Origin: Selenomonadaceae bacterium
Lineage (GTDB): Bacteria > Bacillota > Negativicutes > Selenomonadales > Selenomonadaceae
Length of the DNA stretch: 53,254 bases
Reading direction: 5' to 3'
Assembly: GCA_017476005.1 (NCBI GenBank)
Contig: JAFVEM010000056.1
Location: 1 to 53,254 of the forward strand
Part shown: positions 23,255-32,805 of the stretch, piece after piece
How the letters are laid out: every line of letters starts with the position of its first letter
Numbering within the stretch: the stretch's first letter is position 1
The notes under the pieces: generated by a model
What the model saw: the letters and a program-made list of their open reading frames with translations, nothing else
Databases searched by the model: none
Told to the model about the DNA's origin: nothing
Made by a program: the position numbers and the translations under genes

Positions 23255-24090
23255 TGGAAATGGCAGAAAGAAGCTACGAAAAATTTTTCCGGCAGCACCG
23301 TTTGCCCCACATGTGGTGTCCCGGTTGCGGCAACGGTATTGCTATGAAGGCCATTGTCATGGCCATCGAAAAGCATCCGGAGCTGACCGCCGACAATACC
23401 GTCATCGTTTCGGGCATAGGCTGCTCCTCCAGAGCCTCCGGCTACATGGATTTTGACACGCTCCACACGGCGCACGGTCGCGCCTTGCCTTTCGCTACCG
23501 GCATCAAAATGGCGCGTCCCGATTTGCACGTTATCGTCATCACCGGCGACGGGGATTGCACGGCTATCGGCGGCAATCATTTCATTCACAGTTGCCGTCG
23601 CAATATTGACCTCACGGCCATTCTGTTTAACAATAGCATCTACGGCATGACCGGCGGCCAGACTTCTCCCATGACCCCCATGGGCAAAAAAGCCACCACT
23701 ACCCCCTACGGCTCCGTGGCGCGTCCCTTGGATCCTTCGGCTCTCGCCAAAGCCGCCGGAGCAACTTATGTGGCTCGCTCTACGGCCTACCATGTGCATC
23801 ATTTGGCCAAAATGATCGAGCAGGGACTGAACAACAAAGGCTTTTCTTTCATCGAGGCCATCGTCCAATGCCCCACGGCTTACGGTCGGAAAAACAAAAT
23901 GGGAACGCCGGCGGATATGCTCGCTTGGATGCGAGACAATGCCGTGATGAAAGAGGCTTGGGACAAACTGCCGGAGGAAAAGAAGCAGGGCGAGAAATTC
24001 CCCATCGGGGTGTTTTTAGACAGCCGCTATGTGGATTACGCCACGGCCTACAACGACGTTATAAGAGCCGCCGGAGGTGAAGTGAAGTGA
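23254..24090 (+). CDS. korB: 2-oxoacid:ferredoxin oxidoreductase, beta subunit (TPP-binding)
   Basis: A 278-residue beta subunit: 'HMWCPGCGNGIAMKAIVMAI' (WCPGCG of Kor/Vor), the thiamine-pyrophosphate motif GDGDCTAIGGNHFIH and 'NNSIYGMTGGQTSPMTPMGK'. It holds the TPP and catalyses decarboxylation. The start MEMAERSYEKF at 23254 overlaps the korA stop (TAATG); a longer in-frame reading from 23152 lies within korA and is rejected. The stop overlaps korC by 4 nt. Confidence 0.94.
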   Translation: MEMAERSYEKFFRQHRLPHMWCPGCGNGIAMKAIVMAIEKHPELTADNTVIVSGIGCSSRASGYMDFDTLHTAHGRALPFATGIKMARPDLHVIVITGDGDCTAIGGNHFIHSCRRNIDLTAILFNNSIYGMTGGQTSPMTPMGKKATTTPYGSVARPLDPSALAKAAGATYVARSTAYHVHHLAKMIEQGLNNKGFSFIEAIVQCPTAYGRKNKMGTPADMLAWMRDNAVMKEAWDKLPEEKKQGEKFPIGVFLDSRYVDYATAYNDVIRAAGGEVK

Positions 24091-24620
24091 GAACCGAGTT
24101 AAGACTATCCGGCTCCGGCGGACAGGGAGTTATCACCGCCGCCATAATCCTCGCCGAAGCTGCTGTAGCCGAGGGGAAAGAAGCAGTGCAGTCTCAATCC
24201 TACGGCCCCGAAGCTAGGGGCGGCGCTTCCAAATCCGAAGTCATCATCGACGAGGAGGTCATCTATCATCCCCATGTGGCGCAGCCGAATTTTGTACTGG
24301 CCATGACCCAGAAGGCCGCCGACAAGTATTACGCCGATATGAATCCCCAAGGGATACTGGTGCTGGACAAGGATTTGGTGCCGACCCCTCCGGATTTTCC
24401 CCATATCATTCGTCTCCCCATCACGAAACTGGCCATTGAAAAAGTTGGCAAATCCCTCTTCGCCAACATCGTGGCTTTAGGGGCTTTGGTGCGTATAACC
24501 AAAGTCGTCAGCCTCGCTACCATCAAAAAATCCGTGGCAAAACGCGTTCCCCCTCATACCGTGGAGCAAAATATGCAAGCCTTGCAAATCGGTTGGGATG
24601 CGGCGAGTGACGCCGATTAA
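24087..24620 (+). CDS. korC: 2-oxoacid:ferredoxin oxidoreductase, gamma subunit
   Basis: A 177-residue gamma subunit with 'LRLSGSGGQGVITAAIILAE' and 'SYGPEARGGASKSEVIIDEE', both family signatures. It completes the four-subunit enzyme. The GTG start at 24087 overlaps the korB stop (GTGA). The stop is followed 12 nt later by a strong terminator, so korDABC is a closed unit. In anaerobes this enzyme supplies 2-oxoglutarate or succinyl-CoA for biosynthesis. Confidence 0.93.
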   Translation: MRTELRLSGSGGQGVITAAIILAEAAVAEGKEAVQSQSYGPEARGGASKSEVIIDEEVIYHPHVAQPNFVLAMTQKAADKYYADMNPQGILVLDKDLVPTPPDFPHIIRLPITKLAIEKVGKSLFANIVALGALVRITKVVSLATIKKSVAKRVPPHTVEQNMQALQIGWDAASDAD

Positions 24621-24631
24621 GTTTTTGTTTG

Positions 24632-24671
24632 AAAGCCCCTGTCTCATTCAACTTATGAGGCAGGGGCTTTT
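24632..24671 (+). terminator. korDABC terminator
   Basis: Stem AAAGCCCCTGTCTCAT / ATGAGGCAGGGGCTTT with loop TCAACTT, followed by T-rich sequence. Its right arm is duplicated at 27609 without the left arm. Confidence 0.9.
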
Positions 24672-24703
24672 GTTAAAAAATTTTTTCTCACCGTATATTT
24701 TGT
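24653..24703. repeat. Direct repeat, copy 1 (flanks the restriction-modification gene)
   Basis: 51 bp beginning TTATGAGGCAGGGGCTTTTG and ending CCGTATATTTTGT. It matches 27609-27658, with the first 20 bp identical and a few differences later. It contains the right arm of the korC terminator and encodes the last residues and stop of the MmeI-like gene. Confidence 0.8.
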
Positions 24704-27501
24704 TCGTTTTGTTCCGGCTGTTCCTTCCCTGTCAGCTCCACATACATCTCCATCAATCTCGTCACGCACTCGGCCTCCGTCATGGCCTTTACGTCAAACC
24801 CATAGGCCGCCATAACGGCGCGGTCGTTGGCTTGGTGGGCTTTGGTGAGTTCCGGCGGCATAGAGGCCGTGTCGTATAAATCCGCCAAACTGCTCTCCGG
24901 GTATTTTTTTCGCGCGTCTAAAATTCCTTGCGCCGCCGCTTCGATGGCGGCTTTTTGTTTGTCAGTTGGGGTTGGCCAGGGGAAATTGTTATAGACTATT
25001 TTGTTGGAGTAGCGATAATCACTCTTGAGCCGTCCCACTACAGTTCGCATCCATGCCATGTGTACGTTACTGGTCAAAACGCCAAAATGATATAAAGTTG
25101 CGTTTGGTATCATTTGCACCGAATCGGTGGAGATATATTCCGCACTCAAAAATCCCATGGGGACATAACGACGATTTTCCGAAGAAACACGCGGCACAAG
25201 AATGTACTCTGCATTCGGTTGACGTATCTCCTGAAATAATATAGGTGTATCAGCAGCATTTCTGGTAGCTTCCTTGGGACTGTCCGACCTAAATTCTCTG
25301 ATGTTTTTCACACGCTCAAACAAAACGGAAGAGTTTTTTATTTCTGCCGGAGATGCCCCAACTAGCCAAAAGCAATATCGCTTGGTGTTGTTGATGTATT
25401 CCTTCGCGCCATATACGCGACGTATATATTTTTCCAAGTGAGGTTCTTGAGTAATTACAGTATTTTTCTCTGCCTCGGTTAGGAAAAAATTTCCATCATC
25501 AGTCGGTTGACTGCCTTTTACAATTTCCGGCACATTACAAATAGGCTTTTGGCGGCTGTCAATGAATACGGTTGGAGCATTCAACAAATAGGGATTTATA
25601 TTGGTGGCTACCGTTTTCTTGCCTTCCGTGTAGATAAATTTCTCGCCGTACTCCTCTACAGTGCTGAAACCTATAATCACGCAATGAACCTGCGCCCTGG
25701 GATTGCTTTCGCTGTCCCAACGAAAGGTACGCCAAGCGAAGTCAATATGCACCTGAAAACGCTCCATGAGGGGCTTCCAAATGGAAATTACTTGTTCCCC
25801 TTGGGTTATGGAATTAGTGGAGACAAAAGCTGTTTTGATAGAATTACCTTGCATATATTTAGCGGCTAAAAAGTGCCAACAAGCGACATAATCAATTTTG
25901 CCGGCAGCCTTGTAAAGTTTCCCTTGCTCGTCGCGCCAAATGCGCTCCATGTCCTCTTTCTGCGCATCATCGCGAAAAGTGTAGCCAATAAAAGGCGGAT
26001 TCCCCATAATGTAACTACACTTATCCTTGGGAAGTACGCTTTCCCAATCCATACGCAAGGCATTGCCCTCCACAATATGCGAGTACGATTGGATCGGAAA
26101 AAAATCAATTGTGCGATGGACGATTTCTTCAGTCTCCTGTAGCATTTGCGCCTCGGCAATCCATAAGGCGGCCTTAGCAACAGCCACGGCAAAATCATTG
26201 ATTTCAATGCCGTAAAACTGCCCGATAGAAACTTTGACGGGATTATCAAAGTCGCCCATTAAAATCTGTACGCCATACTTCTCTTTTAGGAGTTCATTCT
26301 CCAGCCGACGGAGTGAGATATAAGTCTCGGTCAAAAAGTTGCCAGAACCGCAGGCTGGGTCAAGGAAGGTGAGAGAAGCTAATTTTTCATGGAACGCCTC
26401 TAGGCGTTTCTTTTTAGTTTTTAAAGGCATAGTCGCTCGTACTTCTTCCCATTCTTTCTTGAGGTCATCTAAAAAGAGTGGGTCGATGAGCTTGTGAATA
26501 TTTTCGATGGAGGTATAGTGCATACCTCCGGCGCGTCGCGTCACCGGGTTCAGTGTGGACTCGAAAACCGCGCCAAAAATTGTGGGGGATATGCCGCTCC
26601 AATCAAAATCGTGACTGGCGCGGTTCAGAAGCAAATTCAAAAATTCGTCGCTGAAGGGAGGGATTGCGATATATTCATCAACAAACAGACCGCCATCCAC
26701 ATAGGGAAATTCGGCGAGGTAATCGTCAAGATATTTATCTCGTTTTTCTTTTGGCATTGCAAGGATTTGAAATAGAACCACGAGCATTTGGCGCGTGTAT
26801 TTATGCGGTATATCCTGCAAATAGTCAGCGAACATCCCACGCCGTCCAAAAACCCCAGCATCGTTAGCGTAAAGGCAAAACACAAGTCTGACGCATAACT
26901 TGTTGAGGATCTTCAAATCTTCTGCATCTTTGGGATTGTCATATTCAGCGAGGAGCGCGGCGTAAATCTTGCCGACAATTTCACCGGCCGCCAAGGAAAG
27001 CTCCATTTCCTTCTTGGCATCGCGGCTCTTGACGTTTACAAGAAATTGCAAGCGGTAATACTCTGTTGCTAGGTTTTTCAGCAATACACATTCAGCGGCG
27101 GCCTGTGGGTTTTCCATATCATATATGTAGAACTCAGCGAAGTTGCAAGCGATAATCCAGCGTGGGCGCTTGGAGTAGGGAAGCTCGGCGGCGTATCGTT
27201 TGGCCTGTTGGTAAGGCGTGAGGGTTGTGCCGTCGGATTGTTTGATGGGCGTAGTGAGGTCTTTGCCGAGAGATTTTTGCTCAATCATGACGTGGGTGGC
27301 CGGAATGGTGGCATCGATGAAGGAAGTGTGGGAGAGTTTCACTCTGTCCTCGAAGGTGATGAAGCCGAAAGGTTCTTCTACGCCATATACGTCATGCAGT
27401 AACTCTAGCCAAAAAGTCTGGGTGTGCTGTTTTTCGTCACCTATGCCAGCCCATTTGGCGGCGAAGGCTTTAGCCGCTTTTTTTTGTTCTGATTCTTTCA
27501 T
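24688..27501 (-). CDS. MmeI-like single-chain restriction-modification enzyme
   Basis: A 937-residue protein laid out like type IIL enzymes (MmeI family): N-terminal nuclease with D...IEQK (FIDATIPATHVMIEQK, about residues 65-80), a helical connector, an adenine methyltransferase with motif I DPACGSGNFLTE (about 390) and catalytic motif IV NPPF (about 490), then a target-recognition region and C-terminal helices (YSNKIVYNNFPWP). Both activities look intact, so one polypeptide may methylate and cut. Whether the nuclease is active is not shown. ATG 27501 (MKESEQKKA) is used because AGGAGG precedes it; 27588 lacks an RBS. It lies opposite korDABC and trp and is flanked by direct repeats. Confidence 0.85.
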   Translation of the reverse strand: MKESEQKKAAKAFAAKWAGIGDEKQHTQTFWLELLHDVYGVEEPFGFITFEDRVKLSHTSFIDATIPATHVMIEQKSLGKDLTTPIKQSDGTTLTPYQQAKRYAAELPYSKRPRWIIACNFAEFYIYDMENPQAAAECVLLKNLATEYYRLQFLVNVKSRDAKKEMELSLAAGEIVGKIYAALLAEYDNPKDAEDLKILNKLCVRLVFCLYANDAGVFGRRGMFADYLQDIPHKYTRQMLVVLFQILAMPKEKRDKYLDDYLAEFPYVDGGLFVDEYIAIPPFSDEFLNLLLNRASHDFDWSGISPTIFGAVFESTLNPVTRRAGGMHYTSIENIHKLIDPLFLDDLKKEWEEVRATMPLKTKKKRLEAFHEKLASLTFLDPACGSGNFLTETYISLRRLENELLKEKYGVQILMGDFDNPVKVSIGQFYGIEINDFAVAVAKAALWIAEAQMLQETEEIVHRTIDFFPIQSYSHIVEGNALRMDWESVLPKDKCSYIMGNPPFIGYTFRDDAQKEDMERIWRDEQGKLYKAAGKIDYVACWHFLAAKYMQGNSIKTAFVSTNSITQGEQVISIWKPLMERFQVHIDFAWRTFRWDSESNPRAQVHCVIIGFSTVEEYGEKFIYTEGKKTVATNINPYLLNAPTVFIDSRQKPICNVPEIVKGSQPTDDGNFFLTEAEKNTVITQEPHLEKYIRRVYGAKEYINNTKRYCFWLVGASPAEIKNSSVLFERVKNIREFRSDSPKEATRNAADTPILFQEIRQPNAEYILVPRVSSENRRYVPMGFLSAEYISTDSVQMIPNATLYHFGVLTSNVHMAWMRTVVGRLKSDYRYSNKIVYNNFPWPTPTDKQKAAIEAAAQGILDARKKYPESSLADLYDTASMPPELTKAHQANDRAVMAAYGFDVKAMTEAECVTRLMEMYVELTGKEQPEQNEQNIR

Positions 27502-27608
27502 GGGTGCGCCTCCTGTCGTGCTGATTGGTTTTGGTGAAGGTATTCGACGCAGGTGGGAGAGTTCCTGCCGGGATTTTATTGGAACCACGCCGACGTGTGG
27601 CCGGGTTA

Positions 27609-27658
27609 TTATGAGGCAGGGGCTTTTGCGAAAAGATTTTTTTCTCCGTACATTTTGT
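27609..27658. repeat. Direct repeat, copy 2
   Basis: 50 bp starting TTATGAGGCAGGGGCTTTTG and ending CCGTACATTTTGT; the partner of 24653-24703. It lacks the left arm of the hairpin, so it is a copied half-terminator just upstream of the trpC leader. Confidence 0.8.
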
Positions 27659-27723
27659 GTTAAAATAAGGGTGTTTTTGCTAAAGTATGGAAGAAAAATT
27701 TATTGCCGGGTCAAGGAGCTGCC

Positions 27724-28506
27724 ATGAACATACTTAAAGAAATAGCCGCCCACGCTACAGAACGGGTGGCGATGCGGCGGAAATTAAAACCGCTAACGAC
27801 TTTGCGGCAAGAGGCTTTGGCCGTGCCGCGAGGGGATTTTCCCTTTACGCGAGCTTTGCAAAAAAAAGAACTGGCTTTCATTTGCGAGTGCAAAAAAGCC
27901 TCCCCCTCCAAGGGGCTTATCGCGCCGGATTTTCCTTATGTAAAAATTGCCCAAGAATACGAAGCCGCCGTCGCCGACGCCATTTCGGTACTCACGGAAC
28001 CGAAATATTTTTTGGGTGACGAAAGGTATTTGGCCGAGATAGCCGCCGCTGTGTCTTTGCCTTGTCTGCGGAAGGATTTCATCGTAGATGAATACATGAT
28101 ATACGAGGCGAAAGTTTTGGGGGCGGCGGCAATCCTCCTCATCGTGGCCATTTTGACCAAGGAGGAGCTAAAAGCGTATCTGGAGCTGGCGGACAGTTTG
28201 GGGCTGTCGGTACTCACCGAAGCCCACAGCGAAGATGAAATCGCCGCCGCCTTAGAGGCCGGAGCGAACATTATCGGCGTCAACAACCGTAACCTCAAGG
28301 ATTTTTCCGTGGATGTGGAGAACAGCAAACGCTTACGAGCTTCGGTGCCGCCGGATAAACTCTTCGTGATGGAAAGCGGTATCGCTACCCCTGAAGACGT
28401 GGCGGCGGCGCGAGCCATGAAGGCCGACGGGGTTCTAATCGGTGAAACCCTGATGCGAGCAGACGACAAAAGAGCGCGTTTGCGCTATCTGAAGGAGGGG
28501 GCATGA
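27724..28506 (+). CDS. trpC: Indole-3-glycerol phosphate synthase
   Basis: A 260-residue TIM barrel with 'FICECKKASPSKGLIAPDF' (catalytic Lys region), 'LTEPKYFLGDERYLAEIAAA', 'LRKDFIVDEYMIYEAKVLGA' and 'VFESGIATPED'-like 'VMESGIATPEDVAAARAM'. It closes CdRP to indole-3-glycerol phosphate in tryptophan synthesis. The start at 27724 (MNILKEIAAHA) has AAGGAG 6 nt upstream; a 7-codon longer reading lacks one. It is the first gene of the trpCFBA block; trpE, trpG and trpD are not present in the window. The stop overlaps trpF by 4 nt. Confidence 0.96.
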   Translation: MNILKEIAAHATERVAMRRKLKPLTTLRQEALAVPRGDFPFTRALQKKELAFICECKKASPSKGLIAPDFPYVKIAQEYEAAVADAISVLTEPKYFLGDERYLAEIAAAVSLPCLRKDFIVDEYMIYEAKVLGAAAILLIVAILTKEELKAYLELADSLGLSVLTEAHSEDEIAAALEAGANIIGVNNRNLKDFSVDVENSKRLRASVPPDKLFVMESGIATPEDVAAARAMKADGVLIGETLMRADDKRARLRYLKEGA

Positions 28507-29102
28507 CCAAGGTTAAATTTTGCGGCTTGACTGCCGTGGGCGACATAGCGGCGGCCAATCAGTTGCAACCAGATTATATTGGCTTTGTCTTTGCGCCTAA
28601 AAGTAAACGCTATGTAACATCTGCCGCCGCCGCGCAATTAAAGCAATCGCTTTCCCCCAACATTAAGGCGGTGGGTGTCTTTGTCAACGAATCTCCCGAA
28701 ACGGTGGCGAGTATCGTAAGCGAAGGTATCATTGACCTGATCCAGCTCCACGGGGAGGAGGACAGCGCTTACCTCGCTAAGCTCCGCGCCTTAACCGCCG
28801 CCCCCATAATCAAAGCCTTCGTCATCAAAAACGCTGCGGATGTGTCGGCGGCGCTGGCGAGCGAGGCGGATTTTCTGCTCTTGGATGCCGGAGCCGGCGA
28901 GGGAAAAAATTTTGACTGGACGCTCATCAAAAATTTTCCTCGACCCTATTTTTTAGCCGGAGGGCTGAATCCCCAAAATGTCAAAAGCGCGCTTCAACAT
29001 CTTACGCCCTATGCCGTGGATGTTAGCTCCGGCATCGAAACCAACGGGCATAAGGACAAAAACAAAATGGCGACCTTTATGCAAGCTGTAATTTTTCCTT
29101 GA
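28503..29102 (+). CDS. trpF: Phosphoribosylanthranilate isomerase
   Basis: A 199-residue TIM barrel with KVKFCGLTAVGDIAAAN (catalytic Cys), 'YIGFVFAPKSKRYVTSAAA', 'IDLIQLHGEED' and 'FLLLDAGAGEGKNFDWTLI' (general acid Asp region) and 'FLAGGLNPQNV'. It isomerises PRA to CdRP, the substrate of TrpC. It starts at ATG in the trpC stop (ATGA). It is separated from trpB by palindromic modules A, D and C at 29103-29186. Confidence 0.95.
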   Translation: MTKVKFCGLTAVGDIAAANQLQPDYIGFVFAPKSKRYVTSAAAAQLKQSLSPNIKAVGVFVNESPETVASIVSEGIIDLIQLHGEEDSAYLAKLRALTAAPIIKAFVIKNAADVSAALASEADFLLLDAGAGEGKNFDWTLIKNFPRPYFLAGGLNPQNVKSALQHLTPYAVDVSSGIETNGHKDKNKMATFMQAVIFP

Positions 29103-29186
29103 CCCCTTAATAAAGGGGTGCAGGGGGCATTGCTCCCTGCCGGAGTCAAGAGGCAGCGCCTCTTGTAGGTTTGGGCAACGCCCAAT
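29103..29186. repeat. Palindromic modules A-D-C between trpF and trpB
   Basis: CCCCTTAATAAAGGGG, then A (GTGCAGGGGG...CTCCCTGC, 29118-29140), D (GGAGTC, AAGAGGC...GCCTCTTG, 29142-29165) and C (TTTGGGCAACGCCCAA, to 29186). Same order as in the 4805-4935 and 31271-31347 copies. Confidence 0.8.
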
Positions 29187-29211
29187 ATAAAAAAGCGAAA
29201 GGATGAAGCAG

Positions 29212-30411
29212 ATGGAAAATAGCCCCAAATCCAGAGGGCGTTTCGGTATCCACGGGGGGCAGTATATCCCGGAGACGCTGATGAATGCGGTCATCGAGCT
29301 GGAGGATGCCTACGAGCATTATAAGCAGGAGCCGGCCTTTTGCGAGGAGCTTACTGCCTTACTGAACGAATACGCCGGTCGTCCGTCGCGCCTCTACTAC
29401 GCCGCGAAAATGACGCACGACTTGGGCGGCGCCAAAATCTATCTCAAGCGAGAGGATTTGAATCACACCGGCTCCCACAAAATAAACAACGTCTTGGGGC
29501 AAGCGCTCCTCGCTAAAAAAATGGGCAAGACCCGGCTCATTGCCGAAACCGGCGCGGGGCAACACGGGGTAGCTACCGCCACCGCCGCCGCTCTCATGGA
29601 TATGGAATGTGTGGTGTTTATGGGGGCGGAGGACACTCGCCGCCAAGCCCTAAACGTCTATCGGATGCGGCTCTTGGGCGCCAAGGTCATTCCGGTGGAA
29701 ACGGGAACGGCCACTTTGAAAGACGCGGTTTCCGAAGCCATGCGCGAATGGACTTCCCGTATCGCCGACACCCATTACTGTTTAGGCTCCGTCATGGGGC
29801 CGCACCCTTTCCCCACCATTGTCCGGGATTTTCAAGGAGTTATCTCTAAGGAAATTAAAGAGGAAATTTTGCAGCGCGAAGGGTGTCTCCCCACGGCGGT
29901 GATTGCGTGCGTAGGCGGTGGTTCCAACGCCATGGGCAGTTTCCATAATTTTATCGAGGACCAAGAGGTGCGTCTCATCGGTTGCGAGGCCGCCGGTCGC
30001 GGCATTGATACCGCCGACACCGCCGCCACCATTCACACGGGACGCTTGGGGATTTTTCACGGCATGAAATCCTATTTTTGCCAAGACGAATACGGGCAAA
30101 TCGCGCCGGTGTATTCTATCTCCGCCGGGCTGGATTACCCCGGCATAGGGCCGGAACACGCTTACCTCCACGACATTAAACGAGCCGAGTATGTGGCGAT
30201 AACCGACGAAGAGGCGGTAACGGCTTTTGAGTACCTGTCGCGCACCGAAGGTATCATTCCGGCCATTGAATCGGCGCACGCCGTATCTTACGCCATGAAA
30301 CTTGCGCCGAAGCTCGCCGCGGACAAAATAATCGTCGTCACTTTGTCCGGCCGGGGCGACAAGGATTGCGCCGCCATTGCTCGCTACCGGGGGGAGGATA
30401 TCAATGAGTAA
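29212..30411 (+). CDS. trpB: Tryptophan synthase beta chain
   Basis: A 399-residue PLP enzyme of the TrpB1 type with '[20 protein letters not shown]' (PLP-binding Lys in HKINN), '[18 protein letters not shown]', the Gly-rich '[10 protein letters not shown]' phosphate loop and 'CEAAGRG'. It joins indole and serine to make tryptophan. The ATG at 29212 ([12 protein letters not shown]) is preferred because GAAAGG lies 9 nt upstream; the ATG at 29203 would touch that RBS. It overlaps trpA by 8 nt, suiting equal synthesis of the complex. Confidence 0.97.
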   Translation: MENSPKSRGRFGIHGGQYIPETLMNAVIELEDAYEHYKQEPAFCEELTALLNEYAGRPSRLYYAAKMTHDLGGAKIYLKREDLNHTGSHKINNVLGQALLAKKMGKTRLIAETGAGQHGVATATAAALMDMECVVFMGAEDTRRQALNVYRMRLLGAKVIPVETGTATLKDAVSEAMREWTSRIADTHYCLGSVMGPHPFPTIVRDFQGVISKEIKEEILQREGCLPTAVIACVGGGSNAMGSFHNFIEDQEVRLIGCEAAGRGIDTADTAATIHTGRLGIFHGMKSYFCQDEYGQIAPVYSISAGLDYPGIGPEHAYLHDIKRAEYVAITDEEAVTAFEYLSRTEGIIPAIESAHAVSYAMKLAPKLAADKIIVVTLSGRGDKDCAAIARYRGEDINE

Positions 30412-31177
30412 TTTAAAAAATGCCTTCAGCCAGGGCAAAGCCTTTATCCCCTTCATCACCTGCGGCGATCCCGATTTAGCCACCACCGCTCAAGTCGTAA
30501 CCGCCGCCGCCGCAAACGGCGCGGACATTATAGAACTTGGCATTCCCTTCTCCGACCCCACCGCCGAAGGGCCGGTAATTCAGGCGGCCAATATTCGCGC
30601 CTTAAAGGGCGGCGTTACCACGGATAAAATTTTTGCCATGGTGCAGGAACTCCGCCGCAACATAAAAATTCCCTTGGTCTTTATGACCTACGCCAATGTG
30701 GTTTATTCCTACGGCGCCGAGCGTTTCCTCGAACAATGCGCCGCCGTTAAAATGGACGGGCTGATTTTGCCGGATTTGCCCTACGAGGAAAAAGAAGAGT
30801 TCGCGCCTCTTTGTCGCACACACGGTCTGGATCTTGTTTCCTTGGTGGCGCCCACTTCGGAAAAGCGTATTGCCATGATTGCGAGGGAGGCCGAGGGCTT
30901 TTTGTACATCGTTTCCAGCCTCGGCGTCACCGGGGTACGCGCGGAAATCAAGACGGATCTTGCCGCCATCATGGCCGCCGTCCGGGAAAACACCAACCTC
31001 CCCGCCGCCATTGGTTTTGGCATTTCCACCCCGGAGCAAGCCAAAAAAATGAGTATGCTGGCCGACGGCGTTATCGTCGGGTCGGCCATTATAAAAATTT
31101 TGGCCAAATACGGGCAGGATGCGCCACCCTATGTCGGACAGTACGTCCGGGAGATGAAGAACGCTATTATAAGTTAA
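30404..31177 (+). CDS. trpA: Tryptophan synthase alpha chain
   Basis: A 257-residue TIM barrel with catalytic Glu in '[20 protein letters not shown]' and Asp in the following loop, '[20 protein letters not shown]', '[11 protein letters not shown]' and '[15 protein letters not shown]'. It cleaves indole-3-glycerol phosphate to indole, which is channelled to TrpB. The start at 30404 ([10 protein letters not shown]) has GGGAGG 7 nt upstream. It is the last trp gene; two inverted palindromic blocks follow. Confidence 0.96.
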   Translation: MSNLKNAFSQGKAFIPFITCGDPDLATTAQVVTAAAANGADIIELGIPFSDPTAEGPVIQAANIRALKGGVTTDKIFAMVQELRRNIKIPLVFMTYANVVYSYGAERFLEQCAAVKMDGLILPDLPYEEKEEFAPLCRTHGLDLVSLVAPTSEKRIAMIAREAEGFLYIVSSLGVTGVRAEIKTDLAAIMAAVRENTNLPAAIGFGISTPEQAKKMSMLADGVIVGSAIIKILAKYGQDAPPYVGQYVREMKNAIIS

Positions 31178-31180
31178 AAA

Positions 31181-31347
31181 ATGGGGCGTTGCCCCATACC
31201 CTACCAGAGACGCTGTCTCTGGACTCTGGCAGGGGGATAATCCCCCTGCACCCTTTTATAAAATTATTATGGGGTGCAGGGGCGCAAGTCCCTGCTGGGA
31301 GTCCAGAGGGCAAAGCCCTTTGGTAGGGTTTGGGGTGAAACCCCAAA
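31181..31347. repeat. Head-to-head pair of palindromic C-D-A / A-D-C blocks
   Basis: 31181-31253 carries C, D and A on the reverse orientation (GGGGCGTTGCCCC; AGAGAC...GTCTCT; GCAGGGGGATAATCCCCCTGC). After an AT-rich centre, 31271-31347 carries A, D and C forward (GGGGTGCAGGGGC; CCAGAGGGC...GCCCTTTGG; GGTTTGGGG...CCCCAA). There is no gene in this gap. Confidence 0.85.
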
Positions 31348-31362
31348 AAGGAGATTTTCTAA

Positions 31363-32779
31363 TTGGAAACATTTTGTATAGGCGTGGGGATATTGGGGCT
31401 GATGGGCTTTGCCTATCGAGGTTGGTCCATAATTCTCATTGCGCCTTTTTTTGCGGTATTGGCCGCATCGTTGAGTCATTTTGGTATTTTGCCCACTTAT
31501 ACCGAGCTTTATATGACGCGACTGGCGGAATACACGAAAACTTATTACCCCGTGTTTCTCTTCGGCGCAGTCTTTGCCCGGCTCATGGAAAAAGGTGGGC
31601 TGGCCTCCGCCATCGCCGGGAAAATCATGGCGCTACTCGGAGAAAAAAGAGCGCTCTTAGCCGTTATTTTAGGAGCGGCGGCGCTGACCTACGGGGGACT
31701 CAGCGTTTTCGTGGTGGCTTTCGTCATGTACCCCTTCGGGGCGGAAATCTTTCGGAAGGCCGATATTCCCAAAAGGCTCTTGCCGGCGACGCTGTGGATG
31801 GGAATTTTTTCCTTTGCCATGGTAGCGCTCCCCGGTACGCCCCAGATTCAAAACATTATTCCCTCCTCCTACTTCGGCACCTCCACTTGGGCAGGGCCGG
31901 GGTTGGGAATTTTTGCTACCGTGGTATTTCTGTTGCTTAGTTTGGGTTATCTTGGTTTTCGCGTCAAAAAATTACAAGAGAACGGCGAAGGTTACGGGGA
32001 AGCCGCCGAACGTCAACGCCGTCGCGACAGGACATTGCCCCCTTGGCAGTTGGCCGTCCTGCCCCCTCCTTATGGTCATCATCATCAACATGCTTTTGAG
32101 CAATCCCTTTCATTGGGATTGGGGCTTTCATTGGGACGAGGCGGCTTTGGAAAAATTTTTTCCCTTGGAGCTTAGTCTGCTCGCGGTAAGCGTAGGGAAG
32201 ATACAGGCCATCTGGTCTATCAGCGTGGCGCTCATCTTAAGCAGTATCGCCGCCGCTTATATCGGGCGACATCGCTTCGGCCAAGGCAGGGAAACTCTCC
32301 TTGAAAATATAAACTACGGCGCCGCCTCTTCTTGCGCCGCCGTCTTGAACGTGGCCTCCGGCTTTGCCTTCGGCAGTGTCCTCGTCAGCTTGCCGGGGTT
32401 CTTGCCGGTGAAAGAAATTTTGGTGGGGCTGGGGGACAGCGCCGGGCCTTTGGTGTCGGCGGTCATAACCACGAACATCATGGGCGCCGTGACAGGCTCT
32501 GCCTCCGGCGGTCTTACCATCGCCCTGTCCCTTTTAGGGGAACAGTGGGCAAACATGGCCGTGGCGCAGGGAATTTCTTTAGACGTACTCCATCGCATTG
32601 TGGCCATCGCCTCCATCGGTATCGACCCTGTTCCCCATTGCGGCGCCCTGGTTACTTTGCTGGCCATTTGCGGACTCACCCACAAGGAAGCCTATTTTGA
32701 TATTGTAGTCCTTATGGGGCTGAAATTTTTAGTACCCTTCCTCTGCGTGGCTTTTTATTTGTTGACGGGGATTAGCTGA
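31363..32779 (+). pseudogene. GntP-type H+ symporter, frameshifted at a C5 run
   Basis: A permease of the gluconate/GntP type split in two frames. The first part (TTG 31363 to about 32060) has several membrane helices (GLMGFAYRGWSIILIAPFFA, ALTYGGLSVFVVAFVMYPFG, FSFAMVALPGTPQIQNIIPS). The second part, one frame over, resumes with LLMVIIINMLLSN and continues to the C-terminus (GSASGGLTIALSLLG, GIDPVPHCGALVTLLAICGL). Removing one C from CCCCC at 32062-32066 gives AVLP-LLMVIIINM and a single product of about 471 residues, normal for the family. It may be a pseudogene, an on/off switch or a sequencing error. Substrate is unknown. Confidence 0.8.
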
Positions 32780-32805
32780 CAGAGACTTGCAAAGGAGAAA
32801 AACTC

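Noticed and set aside
24632..24703. Insertion sequence around the R-M gene
   Set aside because: No transposase and no terminal inverted repeats; the flanks are direct repeats.
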